DNA of 37,420 bases from a virus. The stretch's first letter is position 1. Each line of letters opens with the position of its first letter. Under the pieces are notes generated by a model that was not told the origin of the DNA, made no database searches, and saw only the letters and a program-made list of their open reading frames with translations. The position numbers and the translations under genes were made by a program. The DNA is taken from the IMG/VR virus record IMGVR_UViG_3300046744_000156, positions 1-37,420 of that record, one strand, 5' to 3'. Positions 22,452 through 30,934 of the stretch are shown in pieces.

Positions 22452-22935
22452 TAAACATCTTTCTCATTGGGTTATTTTGTTCACGTTCAATTTGCTCTTT
22501 TACAGCTTCCATCTCCCAAGCAATCCTAGCCTTATCTCCGACCAAACCATCTTTGGGGCAAGGTGTGCCAGCATTTAGCATGGCGTCAAACACACGCTCA
22601 TCTTGGCACATTACAGATACAGCAGCTACTTTCATGCCCATATCATACATAGTTTTAGCGTTTTTCAATTTTTCGCAGTTCATATCACGCACAGTTCTGC
22701 CAGCAGATATGCCAAGTATTTGCGTTTGCACAGCTCCAGCTACACCTACAGTACATAGGTCAGAGTTGCTTGCGCTTATTTGTGGGGATATTGCAGAAGG
22801 TGGTGGGCTATTAATTGTGGTGTCCATAGTTCCGTTAGATATTACAGTGCTTTCAGACTTAATCGTGTCATCGTCTTCTGCATATGCAAAGCCACCAGTA
22901 AGTAATAGACACACGATTATAAATAAACGTATCAT
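22381..22935 (-). CDS. Exported protein with C-terminal membrane anchor
   Basis: A 184-residue protein: signal peptide (MIRLFIIVCLLLTGGFAYA|ED), a Ser/Pro-rich stretch with 'NSPPPSAISPQISASNSDLC', then TVGVAGAVQTQILGI, then Cys-containing helices (MCQDERVFDAMLNAGTPCPK). It ends in a hydrophobic segment (TGLGVVISTLAFLLLL). It is the first of the four secreted proteins and probably sits in the periplasm with its C-terminus in a membrane. The start overlaps the upstream stop (ATGA). The pattern is familiar from marine phages, function unknown. Confidence 0.75.
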   Translation of the reverse strand: MIRLFIIVCLLLTGGFAYAEDDDTIKSESTVISNGTMDTTINSPPPSAISPQISASNSDLCTVGVAGAVQTQILGISAGRTVRDMNCEKLKNAKTMYDMGMKVAAVSVMCQDERVFDAMLNAGTPCPKDGLVGDKARIAWEMEAVKEQIEREQNNPMRKMFNENIETKTGLGVVISTLAFLLLL

Positions 22936-23156
22936 TTTCGCTCCAGAATGCGATCCATCTTAGCGTCTAATAAGTCAAGCCGACCAAATAATCTATTCAT
23001 CGACGCAGAGTTGTCGCTTTTAGTTACATACTCTTCTCTAGTACGATTTAATAAGATTTGCAATCTTTGCACTTCAAGCACGTAACCACGTAGGACAAAT
23101 CCTATAAAACCAACGCCTAGCGTTAGTACGCTGCTCCATAGGTCTGTCATTTCCAT
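22932..23156 (-). CDS. Small membrane/coiled-coil protein
   Basis: A 74-residue protein with one membrane segment (DLWSSVLTLGVGFIGFVLRG) followed by a basic-acidic coiled coil (LEVQRLQILLNRTREEYV ... RLFGRLDLLDAKMDRILERK). Its ATG overlaps the upstream stop (TAATG). The shape is that of an Rz-type or holin-like accessory protein, but it lies 3 kb from the lysis genes. Function not assigned. Confidence 0.65.
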   Translation of the reverse strand: MEMTDLWSSVLTLGVGFIGFVLRGYVLEVQRLQILLNRTREEYVTKSDNSASMNRLFGRLDLLDAKMDRILERK

Positions 23157-23458
23157 TAGTATTTGCCTTCCCAGACACGTAGTGCGCCAAATTCGTTACT
23201 CATTAGCTTTCTTTTTAACACATCTTTGACTGCTTGTGTATCCGTCCATTCAACACCAGCTTCTTTTAACCATATACCAAGCATAGCCATATCAACATTG
23301 CCTACATGCTTATAGTCTGATCCAAATGAATTATCAGTAACTTCACGGGCATATGCAGCATCCCTTAACGCTTGCCCGCCATCATGTGTTTTCTTAATAA
23401 GTATCTGATCGCCTTCAAAGTACATTTTCTCTGATATTTTGTTTGATAAATTTGCCAT
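23156..23458 (-). CDS. Conserved-looking protein after the capsid gene
   Basis: A 100-residue soluble protein (MANLSNKISEKMYFEGDQIL, then 'ILIKKTHDGGQALRDAAYAREVTD' and 'GAVEWTDTQAV'-like helices, ending NEFGALRVWEGKY). There is no membrane segment. It lies 7 bases downstream of the DUF6321-like gene in the late operon. I recognise the flavour from marine phages but cannot name a family or role. Confidence 0.7.
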   Translation of the reverse strand: MANLSNKISEKMYFEGDQILIKKTHDGGQALRDAAYAREVTDNSFGSDYKHVGNVDMAMLGIWLKEAGVEWTDTQAVKDVLKRKLMSNEFGALRVWEGKY

Positions 23459-23465
23459 CTGTCAT

Positions 23466-23717
23466 TCATTTCTTAGATTTAGTTCCGCTACACTTCCAGC
23501 GTTTACGTGATAAGTTTAATGGGCTGTTAGGGTTCTTGGCGGCTTTAGGTGATCGTCTTTTCTGGCCAGCAGAACGAGCGCAATATGCATCTCCCTTTGA
23601 TGTACCGGGTCTAACCCTTGGCCCACCATCTTTAGCTCTGCCAGCTTGGCCATAACTAATTTCTCTGCCAGATTTAGTGACTTTAACTTTAGCTTTGCCT
23701 TTACGCGGTGTAGCCAT
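23466..23717 (-). CDS. DUF6321-like small basic protein
   Basis: An 83-residue, very basic protein (MATPRKGKAKVKVTKSGREI start). The segment 'SYGQAGRAKDGGPRVRPGTSKGDAYCARSAGQKRRSPKAAKNPNSPLNLSRKRWKCSG' matches, from memory, the DUF6321 family seen in cyanophages and other marine phages. Two conserved Cys (CARS and WKCSG) could bind a metal or form a disulfide. It follows the major capsid gene across a hairpin and may be a virion DNA-binding protein. That role is inferred from charge and position. Confidence 0.8.
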   Translation of the reverse strand: MATPRKGKAKVKVTKSGREISYGQAGRAKDGGPRVRPGTSKGDAYCARSAGQKRRSPKAAKNPNSPLNLSRKRWKCSGTKSKK

Positions 23718-23736
23718 TTTAATCTCCCGTTAAGAC

Positions 23737-23762
23737 AGTGAGGGCAGTTGCCCGCCCTCACT
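23737..23762 (-). terminator. Hairpin after the major capsid gene
   Basis: AGTGAGGGC (23737-23745) pairs perfectly with GCCCTCACT (23754-23762), 9 bp with an 8-base loop. It lies 10 bases downstream of the capsid stop on the minus strand. The following bases are not T-rich, so it is more likely a partial terminator or an mRNA-stabilising end that keeps capsid transcripts more abundant than downstream ones. Confidence 0.6.
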
Positions 23763-23772
23763 ATATTATTAA

Positions 23773-24720
23773 TTATGAATCAGTGTTGTCAGCGATCATG
23801 CCGTTGGCTGCTTCATTTTTTGCACAAAGTGTTAGCTCTGTTACAACTTGACGTGTTGTGTTGTCGCCAGTTTTTGCTAGTGCAACATTCTTTGTTCCAC
23901 GTAGTGTAGCAACTTCCCACATATTGTCTTGCATGATGAAAACATCGCGTGATCTGTTTTCTCTTGATGGTGCAAACTCAATTGAACCCCAAGGTGTAAC
24001 ATATACAGCTAATGACTTGATAACTTTTTCATCGCCAGCTTGGACTGCTGAACGCTGATTATTGTTACCAGTGAAGCCTAACGCAATGTTCATTTGGAAC
24101 GCAGATAAGTACACTGTGTCTGGTTTACCGCCAGCTACCCAGATTGACTGCATAACAGTATCAAATTTAGCTTGTGTAAACGCAGTTTTTGAACCATCAG
24201 TACGAGCGTTTGAGCCTGTACCATTAGCGTTTGCTCCGCCAGAACCTTTAACAACATTTGATGTTAGCCATACTGGTGCGCCTGCAAGCTCGCGTGCAGC
24301 AGTTGCAGAACCAGCAACTTTTGCATTGTTATCGAATAGAGCTTTTTCTATATCGAGCTTCTGCTCCTTTGCGATTTTTAAGGTTTGGTAAGCAATTTCC
24401 TTAGACCGGCCTGCTTTGTTTAGGCCTTCATCAGTGTCAGGAACTACAACTGCGTTTTTGAAAATCTGTGTATAGTTTCCTAAACGTGTTGTTGCTGTAC
24501 GTGCTTCAGCAGTAGTTGCATCGCCTTCAATATGAGCGTTAGCAGCAGATGCACGCAATGAATCAGTTTGCCACTCAGTTAAAGTGTTGCGCGCTGTTGT
24601 TTTACCACACTTTGAAAGAAATATAGTTTCTTCAGGTGAGATGTTATAGATAATATCCGATAAATCTTCACGGATACCGACAGCATCATAGCTGTCAAAT
24701 GTGTTGGATGGTTGTGCCAT
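23773..24720 (-). CDS. Major capsid protein, SU10 type
   Basis: A 315-residue HK97-fold head protein. It opens MAQPSNTFDSYDAVGIREDL, then SDIIYNISPEETIFLSKCGK and 'TEWQTDSLRASAANAHIEGD', and has the mid-region 'AGRSKEIAYQTLKIAKEQKLDIEKALFDNN'. The C-terminal part is 'ENRSRDVFIMQDNMWEVATLRGTKNVALAKTGD'. This is the DUF5309/SU10_MHP signature. The gene follows the scaffold by 33 bases and has AAAGGG-type sequence upstream. It should build the icosahedral or elongated head; length fits the family. Confidence 0.93.
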   Translation of the reverse strand: MAQPSNTFDSYDAVGIREDLSDIIYNISPEETIFLSKCGKTTARNTLTEWQTDSLRASAANAHIEGDATTAEARTATTRLGNYTQIFKNAVVVPDTDEGLNKAGRSKEIAYQTLKIAKEQKLDIEKALFDNNAKVAGSATAARELAGAPVWLTSNVVKGSGGANANGTGSNARTDGSKTAFTQAKFDTVMQSIWVAGGKPDTVYLSAFQMNIALGFTGNNNQRSAVQAGDEKVIKSLAVYVTPWGSIEFAPSRENRSRDVFIMQDNMWEVATLRGTKNVALAKTGDNTTRQVVTELTLCAKNEAANGMIADNTDS

Positions 24721-24753
24721 GTTTTTTCCCTTTCAAGGACTAAGAAGCTATTT

Positions 24754-25755
24754 CTAGCTATCACCAATTATCAAGTTCAATGCATCATCGATTGAACCTG
24801 TCTTCTGCAAGCGCTGTTGCGCTTTTTTACGAGTTGCAGCATTCCCATCTTGTCTTTTCTTAGCACCAGCTTTCACTACAGGGCGAGCTTTATTGCTCTT
24901 AGTCTGTACTGATTTCTTCTTAGCCACCAACTCACGATATTTGCGCGCATCATTTAATGCTCTCACATATCTAGCATCTGTCACTGCTTGCATTTCTTCT
25001 GCGGAAAATCCGTAAGAAACGCCAGTTTCAACAAGTGCATCTTTAAGTCCTTGACCCTTCTTAGGATCAACTATTTCAGGGATGTACTCTTGCAGAACTT
25101 GTGCTTGCTCTTGAAGGTAGGCTTGGTGAGCCTCTTGTTGAGCTTGCATACGTTGCCTTTGTACGCCTTGGAGTTGGAACACATTTTGGTCATACTGTGT
25201 CTTCGCCTCATCGTATTTGAGCTTTTCTTCCATGTATCCTATCGGATCACTTTCAAATAACTCTCTCGATGGTGGGGTCGGAGCTTGTAAACCACCTTGT
25301 GTAGCTTGCTGGTGCAACTGGACAATTTGTGCCTGCTGCTGTTGCAATACGGCCTGTTGCTGTTCGAGATTCTTTCGTACCTCGGCAGCCTCTTGAAACC
25401 GCTTATTAATTGCCGCTTGTCCCGCAGCAGATTGCTTGAGCTGATCCAGTGTCCAATGCTCTTCTTTTCCATCAACTTTAATGGGGATGAGCTTGGTGTC
25501 TTCAGTAGCCTCTACAGGGTCTTCGTCGTCAACTTCCACATCTTCAAGATCATATTCTTCATCATCTTGTTCGCTGGATGCTTCTTCTTCAGCGTCATCG
25601 TCGCTTTCGGCTACAGCCTCAATCTCCTCACCCTGATCGTCATCTTCAGGTTCAGTGATCTCATCTACAGCTTCGCTAAGATTATCGCCACCAGTATCTT
25701 CTGGGGCGGGTGATAATAAGCTTTCTACAGCTTGGTCTAGGCTAGTCGATTCCAT
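24754..25755 (-). CDS. Capsid scaffolding protein
   Basis: A 333-residue protein with an acidic N-terminal third (EDDDQGEEIEAVAESDDDAE) and a Gln-rich coiled-coil centre (about 125-225). The Lys/Arg-rich C-terminal third includes 'KKSVQTKSNKARPVVKAGAKKRQDG' and ends in a helix (SIDDALNLIIGDS). Acid-to-base polarity, coiled coil and position between portal and major capsid genes are typical of scaffolds that direct capsid assembly and leave before DNA packaging. No protease domain is visible. Confidence 0.9.
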   Translation of the reverse strand: MESTSLDQAVESLLSPAPEDTGGDNLSEAVDEITEPEDDDQGEEIEAVAESDDDAEEEASSEQDDEEYDLEDVEVDDEDPVEATEDTKLIPIKVDGKEEHWTLDQLKQSAAGQAAINKRFQEAAEVRKNLEQQQAVLQQQQAQIVQLHQQATQGGLQAPTPPSRELFESDPIGYMEEKLKYDEAKTQYDQNVFQLQGVQRQRMQAQQEAHQAYLQEQAQVLQEYIPEIVDPKKGQGLKDALVETGVSYGFSAEEMQAVTDARYVRALNDARKYRELVAKKKSVQTKSNKARPVVKAGAKKRQDGNAATRKKAQQRLQKTGSIDDALNLIIGDS

Positions 25756-25760
25756 CGGTG

Positions 25761-26003
25761 CTAGTTCCTTTGTTTGCGATCTAAAATTATCTCTGCTTGT
25801 ATTGAAGCGTCGAGTTTAATTTCGATCTGGTTCACTGCACGCAGTATTGCGTGAGCATCTTCACGTACATCAACGTCTGATGCACTACTGTCAGCGAATA
25901 ACCTTAGTTGGTCATCGCGTACCTGTTGCATAAAGTTCTTGAAGGCTGTGTCATTTTTCAGACGTTTAGCCTCTTCTGCATTTATGCGTATTTCTGTTGT
26001 CAT
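25761..26003 (-). CDS. Small helical protein between portal and scaffold
   Basis: An 80-residue protein (MTTEIRINAEEAKRLKNDTA then FKNFMQQVRDDQLRLFADSS), all helical and charged. Its ATG overlaps the portal stop (ATGA), so it is coupled to portal synthesis. Similar tiny genes stand at this place in other marine podophages. A head-assembly helper role is plausible; no motif shows it. Confidence 0.7.
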   Translation of the reverse strand: MTTEIRINAEEAKRLKNDTAFKNFMQQVRDDQLRLFADSSASDVDVREDAHAILRAVNQIEIKLDASIQAEIILDRKQRN

Positions 26004-28084
26004 TGCTGTGGATTACCTTGCGCCATCTCACCAATCATTCTAACTTTATCTTGCTCCGCTTGTATGCGAGCAACATCAACTGATGTTCCATATTCACCAT
26101 ACACTTTAGCTGCGTCAACTAGCAAGTCTTGCGCCATCTGATCTCGCTTTAAATCATTGTCTGCGGCGGCTTTCTGCGCGTCTAATTGCATCTTGGCGGC
26201 GTCTGATTGCATCTTAACTTGTGCTTTCATTTGCTCTGCCTGCAAGAACGCAGCATTCGGGTCTTGCCCTTCGCCTTGTTGCGCTTGTGCTTGTTGTTGT
26301 TGCTGTAGCATTTGAGCTTCGATTTCTTCAGTGATTGGCGCAAAATATCTGTCAGCATTTCGTATGCCAGATACAGCTAATTGGTCTGCCAGAGTGTTGC
26401 GGATATTAGTCATGCTAACCAAACCATTCATTGGGCCGTATGTCTGATAAACCATAGTCTGCATTTGCAGCGCTTGGCTAAGTGCCATGGCTTTCTCTTC
26501 CTCACGTCCAGTTCCCAATCCAACATTAATGCTAACGTCCATTGAGCTGTCCCATACTCTAGGATCAACTGGCACAAATGTGCCGTTCATACGCATCATT
26601 TGCTCTTCGTCTACATTCTTGTTTGATAAGCGTAACATTATGCCAAACAAGTCTCTCATGCCATCTGCTAGGTTACGCACCATAACTTCAACTTGCCCAG
26701 CCGCAGCTTGCACAGTAGCTTGCACAGCCGCTTTAGTTGTAGATTGCATTGCATCTGGGTCTAATCCCATTGAAGCCCGTGAGACGCCTGTTTTAGTCTC
26801 TACAAGGCCATCTAGGTAAGTTAATGCGCTTAACGTCTGCCCAGCAGTAAATGGCACTGACAAGTCTTGTACCGCACCAGCTTGGCGCATTCTTACGATT
26901 GCACCAATCTCGTTGTTTAGCACGTCATCAATGTTAGCTGCGCCTTCTATGACCGCCAAACGTGGATTATTCGTCATTGCTACGTTATCTAAGATTGAGC
27001 GTAGTATTGATGTGGCTGCGTCTTGGTCATCCATAACTATTTCAGCTAGTGAACGTCCATAGAATGTGTGTGGTTCTGGGTCTATCTCAAACTTAGCAAA
27101 GGGTAACTCATCGCATGGTTCAAAGTCTAGCATCTCATATGATGTACCACCGCAGGTAATCTTGTGTAATACGGGTATGCCAGTGCCATCAGCATCTATT
27201 CGCATATATGCTTCTGTCACAGTTACATTCTTCATTGACGGGTCTTGCTCATCTTCATCAGATGTATCCAAGCTGTATCCACGTCTCTCATGCACTTCAG
27301 CTTCAGTCATTTCTGACCCATTATCAAAGCTGTTTAAATCTAATACAACTTCAGGGTCATACCCCATTGCAATTAAATCGCCTGCGCGCACTTCAGTTCT
27401 ATGAGCCACCAAATAAGCATCTTTCAGATTGCGTGCATCTCGGTTAATGAAGAACTCTTCGGGTGGCACGCTTTCTATGCATAATTCGCCACGTTCTTGT
27501 TGGCGGCTGATCTTTATGCTGTGCGATGGTGTTTCTATTTCCATGCCCATCTCATCCATTGAGATGCTCATTTCTGTAGTTTGCTCTAGCACGCTTACTT
27601 CATCATCATCTGTAAGATATGCAAGTTCATCATCATTTAAGTCTGTGAATGTGTATATTTCTGCTTCTGGATATGTCATCCAGTATGCTTTTACGATACC
27701 TTGTTTCTTCACAAGTGCATCTTGGAATGCATCATTAATTACGCGGTATCCGTTTAAACGTGTAAACTCATGGTGCATAAATTCAGTGGCTTGATCTGCC
27801 ATTGCTACATCTTCTGGGCCATGTGGTACAAATTCTACTGGCTTTGCCGTACTTAGGAATATACGCATTAAGCTTGGTTTTACAGCACGTACGGTATCAC
27901 GTACTTTTGTGGCTACAACTTTACTTCTGCCATCTTCATAGCCAAGGTCAACTTCACCATCATAGTATCGCTGCGCCTTAATTCTATCTTGGCTTATTTC
28001 GCTTTCAACAAAATCTACTGCGCTGGCAATAGCGTCTTGGACAATGCCTTCGACTTCTCTACGTGATTTTGGTTTTAATTCCAT
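26000..28084 (-). CDS. Portal protein
   Basis: A 694-residue P22-like portal that forms the dodecameric ring through which DNA enters and leaves the head. Telling segments are the start MELKPKSRREVEGIVQDAIA, 'DYVEGRSKVVATKVRDTVRAVKPSLMRIF'-type helices near 50-80, and 'FFINRDARNLKDAYLVAHRTEV' near 210. Others are 'DELPFAKFEIDPEPHTFYGRSLAEIVMDDQD' near 325 and a helical C-terminus rich in Gln and Met (LQQQQQAQAQQGEGQDPNAA). Length fits the family. Translation is coupled to the small downstream gene. Confidence 0.93.
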   Translation of the reverse strand: MELKPKSRREVEGIVQDAIASAVDFVESEISQDRIKAQRYYDGEVDLGYEDGRSKVVATKVRDTVRAVKPSLMRIFLSTAKPVEFVPHGPEDVAMADQATEFMHHEFTRLNGYRVINDAFQDALVKKQGIVKAYWMTYPEAEIYTFTDLNDDELAYLTDDDEVSVLEQTTEMSISMDEMGMEIETPSHSIKISRQQERGELCIESVPPEEFFINRDARNLKDAYLVAHRTEVRAGDLIAMGYDPEVVLDLNSFDNGSEMTEAEVHERRGYSLDTSDEDEQDPSMKNVTVTEAYMRIDADGTGIPVLHKITCGGTSYEMLDFEPCDELPFAKFEIDPEPHTFYGRSLAEIVMDDQDAATSILRSILDNVAMTNNPRLAVIEGAANIDDVLNNEIGAIVRMRQAGAVQDLSVPFTAGQTLSALTYLDGLVETKTGVSRASMGLDPDAMQSTTKAAVQATVQAAAGQVEVMVRNLADGMRDLFGIMLRLSNKNVDEEQMMRMNGTFVPVDPRVWDSSMDVSINVGLGTGREEEKAMALSQALQMQTMVYQTYGPMNGLVSMTNIRNTLADQLAVSGIRNADRYFAPITEEIEAQMLQQQQQAQAQQGEGQDPNAAFLQAEQMKAQVKMQSDAAKMQLDAQKAAADNDLKRDQMAQDLLVDAAKVYGEYGTSVDVARIQAEQDKVRMIGEMAQGNPQQ

Positions 28085-28094
28085 GATCTATTCC

Positions 28095-29795
28095 TTAATT
28101 CACCATTTTATCTACAGCATATTGTGTTTGGTCTGCACTAGCCGCAATAGTGCCTTTTGTTGCGCCAGATGTAAACGAGCGTGTGGCGGCTTCTAATACT
28201 CTAAACGCAGAAGGATTTGCGGTTTTGACTTGTTCTGCCAAACCATTTGCAACAATTGCTTGAAATAGCTCAACTCGGTTTTTCATAGACATTTCCCTAA
28301 CATATCTTAATCCAGTTGTGGCTGCCCCTGTTATTAATGGGGCTACTAAAGCCCCAACAGGGCCACCAACTAATGCCCCGGCGGCGGATGATACACCCAT
28401 TGCACCAGTAGCAACTCCGCCGCTAAGTGGGTTTCTGCCCCCAGTCATAGAGAAACCTGCTTGGCTTATATTCGCTATTAAATTACCTAATGGCGTGCCT
28501 TGTTGTATTTGCGCTAATAATGTCAGCTCTTCTTTATTAAATTGTTTTCTTTTATTAGGGTTATTTAATAAAGTTCGTATTTGGTTCTTTAATCCGCTTT
28601 CTAAACCGCCAGCATAATTTGGAGCTGCCTCTAGTAAGTCTTTTATTACTCTAGTCTTGCTCATTACAGACCAAGTTTTTTGAGCTTCCTTTAATGTTTT
28701 CATAGCATTTGCGGGATCTCCAGATATTAATTGGTCTGGTGTTAGTTTAGCTACATAGTTGTCAATTGCATCGCTAATAATGCCACCAACTCGACGTTCA
28801 GCATTGTTAGTAAAATCAGATTTAGGCGCTTGTGTTAATTTGCTAAGAAAATCAATATCTTTCATGCCAGCACTTTTTGTAATATCGCTAGCAAAATCTT
28901 TAGCTGCGGCTTCAATCTCCTGAAGAACACCTTTGCTTTTTGGGAATAATGTTTTGCTTAATGGTCTTCCGCTTGTGCCTACCTCTTCTAACACATCATC
29001 AATTATTTTATTCAAACCTACTGGATCAATTTGCACGCCAGAGTTTTCTGCTAATTTATATAAATTGTTTGCAGATTGCTTTAGTTCTTCAACTGATTTT
29101 GCACCTTGAGCCGCCGCTTGTTGTGCTTTTTTAGTTAAGAAGTCCTTAAAAACATCTGACACAGTTCTGCCAGCTACTTGAAATGTGCCGCCAAGTATTG
29201 ATCCTAAAGCAACACCTGTCGGCATAGCCATTAAGCGATCCATCATGTCACCTTCTGATGTCCCTGCTGCATAAAGTCCACCTGCACCTGCACCAATTTT
29301 AGTGGCTTGCTTTAATGTACTAGCAGTACCTAATGGGACAGCAGCGCCACCAATAAATTCAGAGCCATATGCTTTTATAGGGTCTGTTTCTTTAAACTCA
29401 CCAATTCGCTCACGCTCTCTTTGCAACTCTTGTTGGTAAATATCACCTAAAGACCTATCATCACCGCTTACAATTTTTTTAAGGCCAGCAGTTCCGCCTG
29501 CAATAATTTCATCTCCAAACCCAAAAGTAGCACCTTGGAATAATCCGCGAGCTGTACCCACAGCACCACCACCAACTTCAGGTTTGTCTTTATTAGTAAA
29601 GCCAAACGGCTTACCAGCCTTGTTAGCTTCAACAAGTAAATCTCCAGCCTGCGTCTTATCTAAACCAAGTTTTTTAGCAAAACCCACTACAGGCATTTCA
29701 GAATAAAACTTGTTATAAACGCCATATAATAACTCAGCGTCTGTTTTATCTTGGTATTGCGGAAACTTTTTTCGTAATGTTTCTATATCACTCAT
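28095..29795 (-). CDS. Probable DNA-ejection (internal virion) protein with glycine-zipper segments
   Basis: A 566-residue protein with several Gly/Ala-rich hydrophobic stretches (GFGDEIIAGGTAGLKKI, EFIGGAAVPLGTASTL, GVALGSILGGTFQVAG, 'AAGALVGGPVGALVAPLITGAATTG') between charged helices. Such segments in podovirus internal proteins are thought to insert into the host envelope during DNA ejection. It lies directly upstream of the portal gene on the same strand, and with three other large low-complexity proteins makes a virion-core block. No lytic transglycosylase motif is seen. Confidence 0.75.
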   Translation of the reverse strand: MSDIETLRKKFPQYQDKTDAELLYGVYNKFYSEMPVVGFAKKLGLDKTQAGDLLVEANKAGKPFGFTNKDKPEVGGGAVGTARGLFQGATFGFGDEIIAGGTAGLKKIVSGDDRSLGDIYQQELQRERERIGEFKETDPIKAYGSEFIGGAAVPLGTASTLKQATKIGAGAGGLYAAGTSEGDMMDRLMAMPTGVALGSILGGTFQVAGRTVSDVFKDFLTKKAQQAAAQGAKSVEELKQSANNLYKLAENSGVQIDPVGLNKIIDDVLEEVGTSGRPLSKTLFPKSKGVLQEIEAAAKDFASDITKSAGMKDIDFLSKLTQAPKSDFTNNAERRVGGIISDAIDNYVAKLTPDQLISGDPANAMKTLKEAQKTWSVMSKTRVIKDLLEAAPNYAGGLESGLKNQIRTLLNNPNKRKQFNKEELTLLAQIQQGTPLGNLIANISQAGFSMTGGRNPLSGGVATGAMGVSSAAGALVGGPVGALVAPLITGAATTGLRYVREMSMKNRVELFQAIVANGLAEQVKTANPSAFRVLEAATRSFTSGATKGTIAASADQTQYAVDKMVN

Positions 29796-29800
29796 CGTAA

Positions 29801-30934
29801 TTACCTTATTCCAAGAGGGTCATCGTCGTCACTCTGCGCTGCACTTTGTCCGTTATCTATACCTACAATATCTGTGTAGTAATCTTTAATTGAACCCTGA
29901 TTTGTAAAATGTCTTAGCGTATCATTTACAGCAGCAAGAGCTTTGCGCTGCGCATCCATTCTATCTGTAATCCATTTTCTTAACTCGTCAGGAGCTAAGT
30001 TATCATCTGGAAGGCCTGTATCCATAGCAAGCTTTAACTCACCTTCACTCAATGCGCCGAATGTAACAGAGCCAATAATGTCTAAACCTAATTTTGACTT
30101 AGCAGTTCTTAAAGATTGTGCCGCCGCAGTAATATCAGGTATAAATTGGCTTATTCTACCAGATATTGCAATTCCGCCTTCACCAGCATCCAATGCATCA
30201 AGAGCTATTTGGTAATTTGCTAAATTTTGCTTTATTTTTGACATACTTTCACCAGACAATTTAATCATATCTGATCTTAATATGGCATTTTTCCTTTGGA
30301 ACTCAACGTCACCAATTAAATCAACTTGAGCCTCTAGTTTACCCTCTTCTCTGCTTTGGTATATGCCTTTTTGCAAATTAGCGTAGTTTGATTGTGCTTT
30401 TTGCACAAAATCCATAGCCGCCTGCCCTGTTAACTCTTGCCCACCAGAGGTTTTAACAACAACACTACCATCTTTCATTTTTACCAATACACCTGATTGG
30501 TCTGGTAAGTCTGATACAGACTGCACATTTACATTACCGGCAAGAGAATTTTTAAACAAAGCTAATTGTTGCTGCCTTCCAAACTGCTTGTCTGCACTAA
30601 ATTCTTGCATCATGTAATTTATAGCTTGCCCAGCATCTATTGCGCCTGACTCTACAGCCCCAGCTAATTTTTCTTGATTATTTGCCCGCAAGTAAGCCAC
30701 AGTCTTATTCTTATTACCAGCAGCAACACGTTGCATACCACGCTCACGAATGCCTTCACCTGCACGCATCTCTGGCATAATCAATGGATCAAGTGCGGCG
30801 GCAAAGTTTTGCATCCTACTTAATCCAGTGTTTTCGTTACGCTCTCTAGCATAATCTAGTAAGCCGCCAAACCCGCCGCGTGATTGCGATGGGTTCATTT
30901 GCTCTTGGATAATTTGTTCAGGTTTTTTTATCAT
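29801..30934 (-). CDS. Probable internal virion protein
   Basis: A 377-residue, mostly helical protein (MIKKPEQIIQEQMNPSQSRG start). Residues about 285-340 read 'SKLGLDIIGSVTFGALSEGELKLAMDTGLPDDNLAPDELRKWITDRMDAQ', a pattern I recall in podovirus ejection or core proteins. There is no signal peptide. Overlapping neighbours on both sides (4 bases with the Ala/Gln-rich gene) argue for one assembly module. The exact place in the virion is inferred. Confidence 0.75.
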   Translation of the reverse strand: MIKKPEQIIQEQMNPSQSRGGFGGLLDYARERNENTGLSRMQNFAAALDPLIMPEMRAGEGIRERGMQRVAAGNKNKTVAYLRANNQEKLAGAVESGAIDAGQAINYMMQEFSADKQFGRQQQLALFKNSLAGNVNVQSVSDLPDQSGVLVKMKDGSVVVKTSGGQELTGQAAMDFVQKAQSNYANLQKGIYQSREEGKLEAQVDLIGDVEFQRKNAILRSDMIKLSGESMSKIKQNLANYQIALDALDAGEGGIAISGRISQFIPDITAAAQSLRTAKSKLGLDIIGSVTFGALSEGELKLAMDTGLPDDNLAPDELRKWITDRMDAQRKALAAVNDTLRHFTNQGSIKDYYTDIVGIDNGQSAAQSDDDDPLGIR

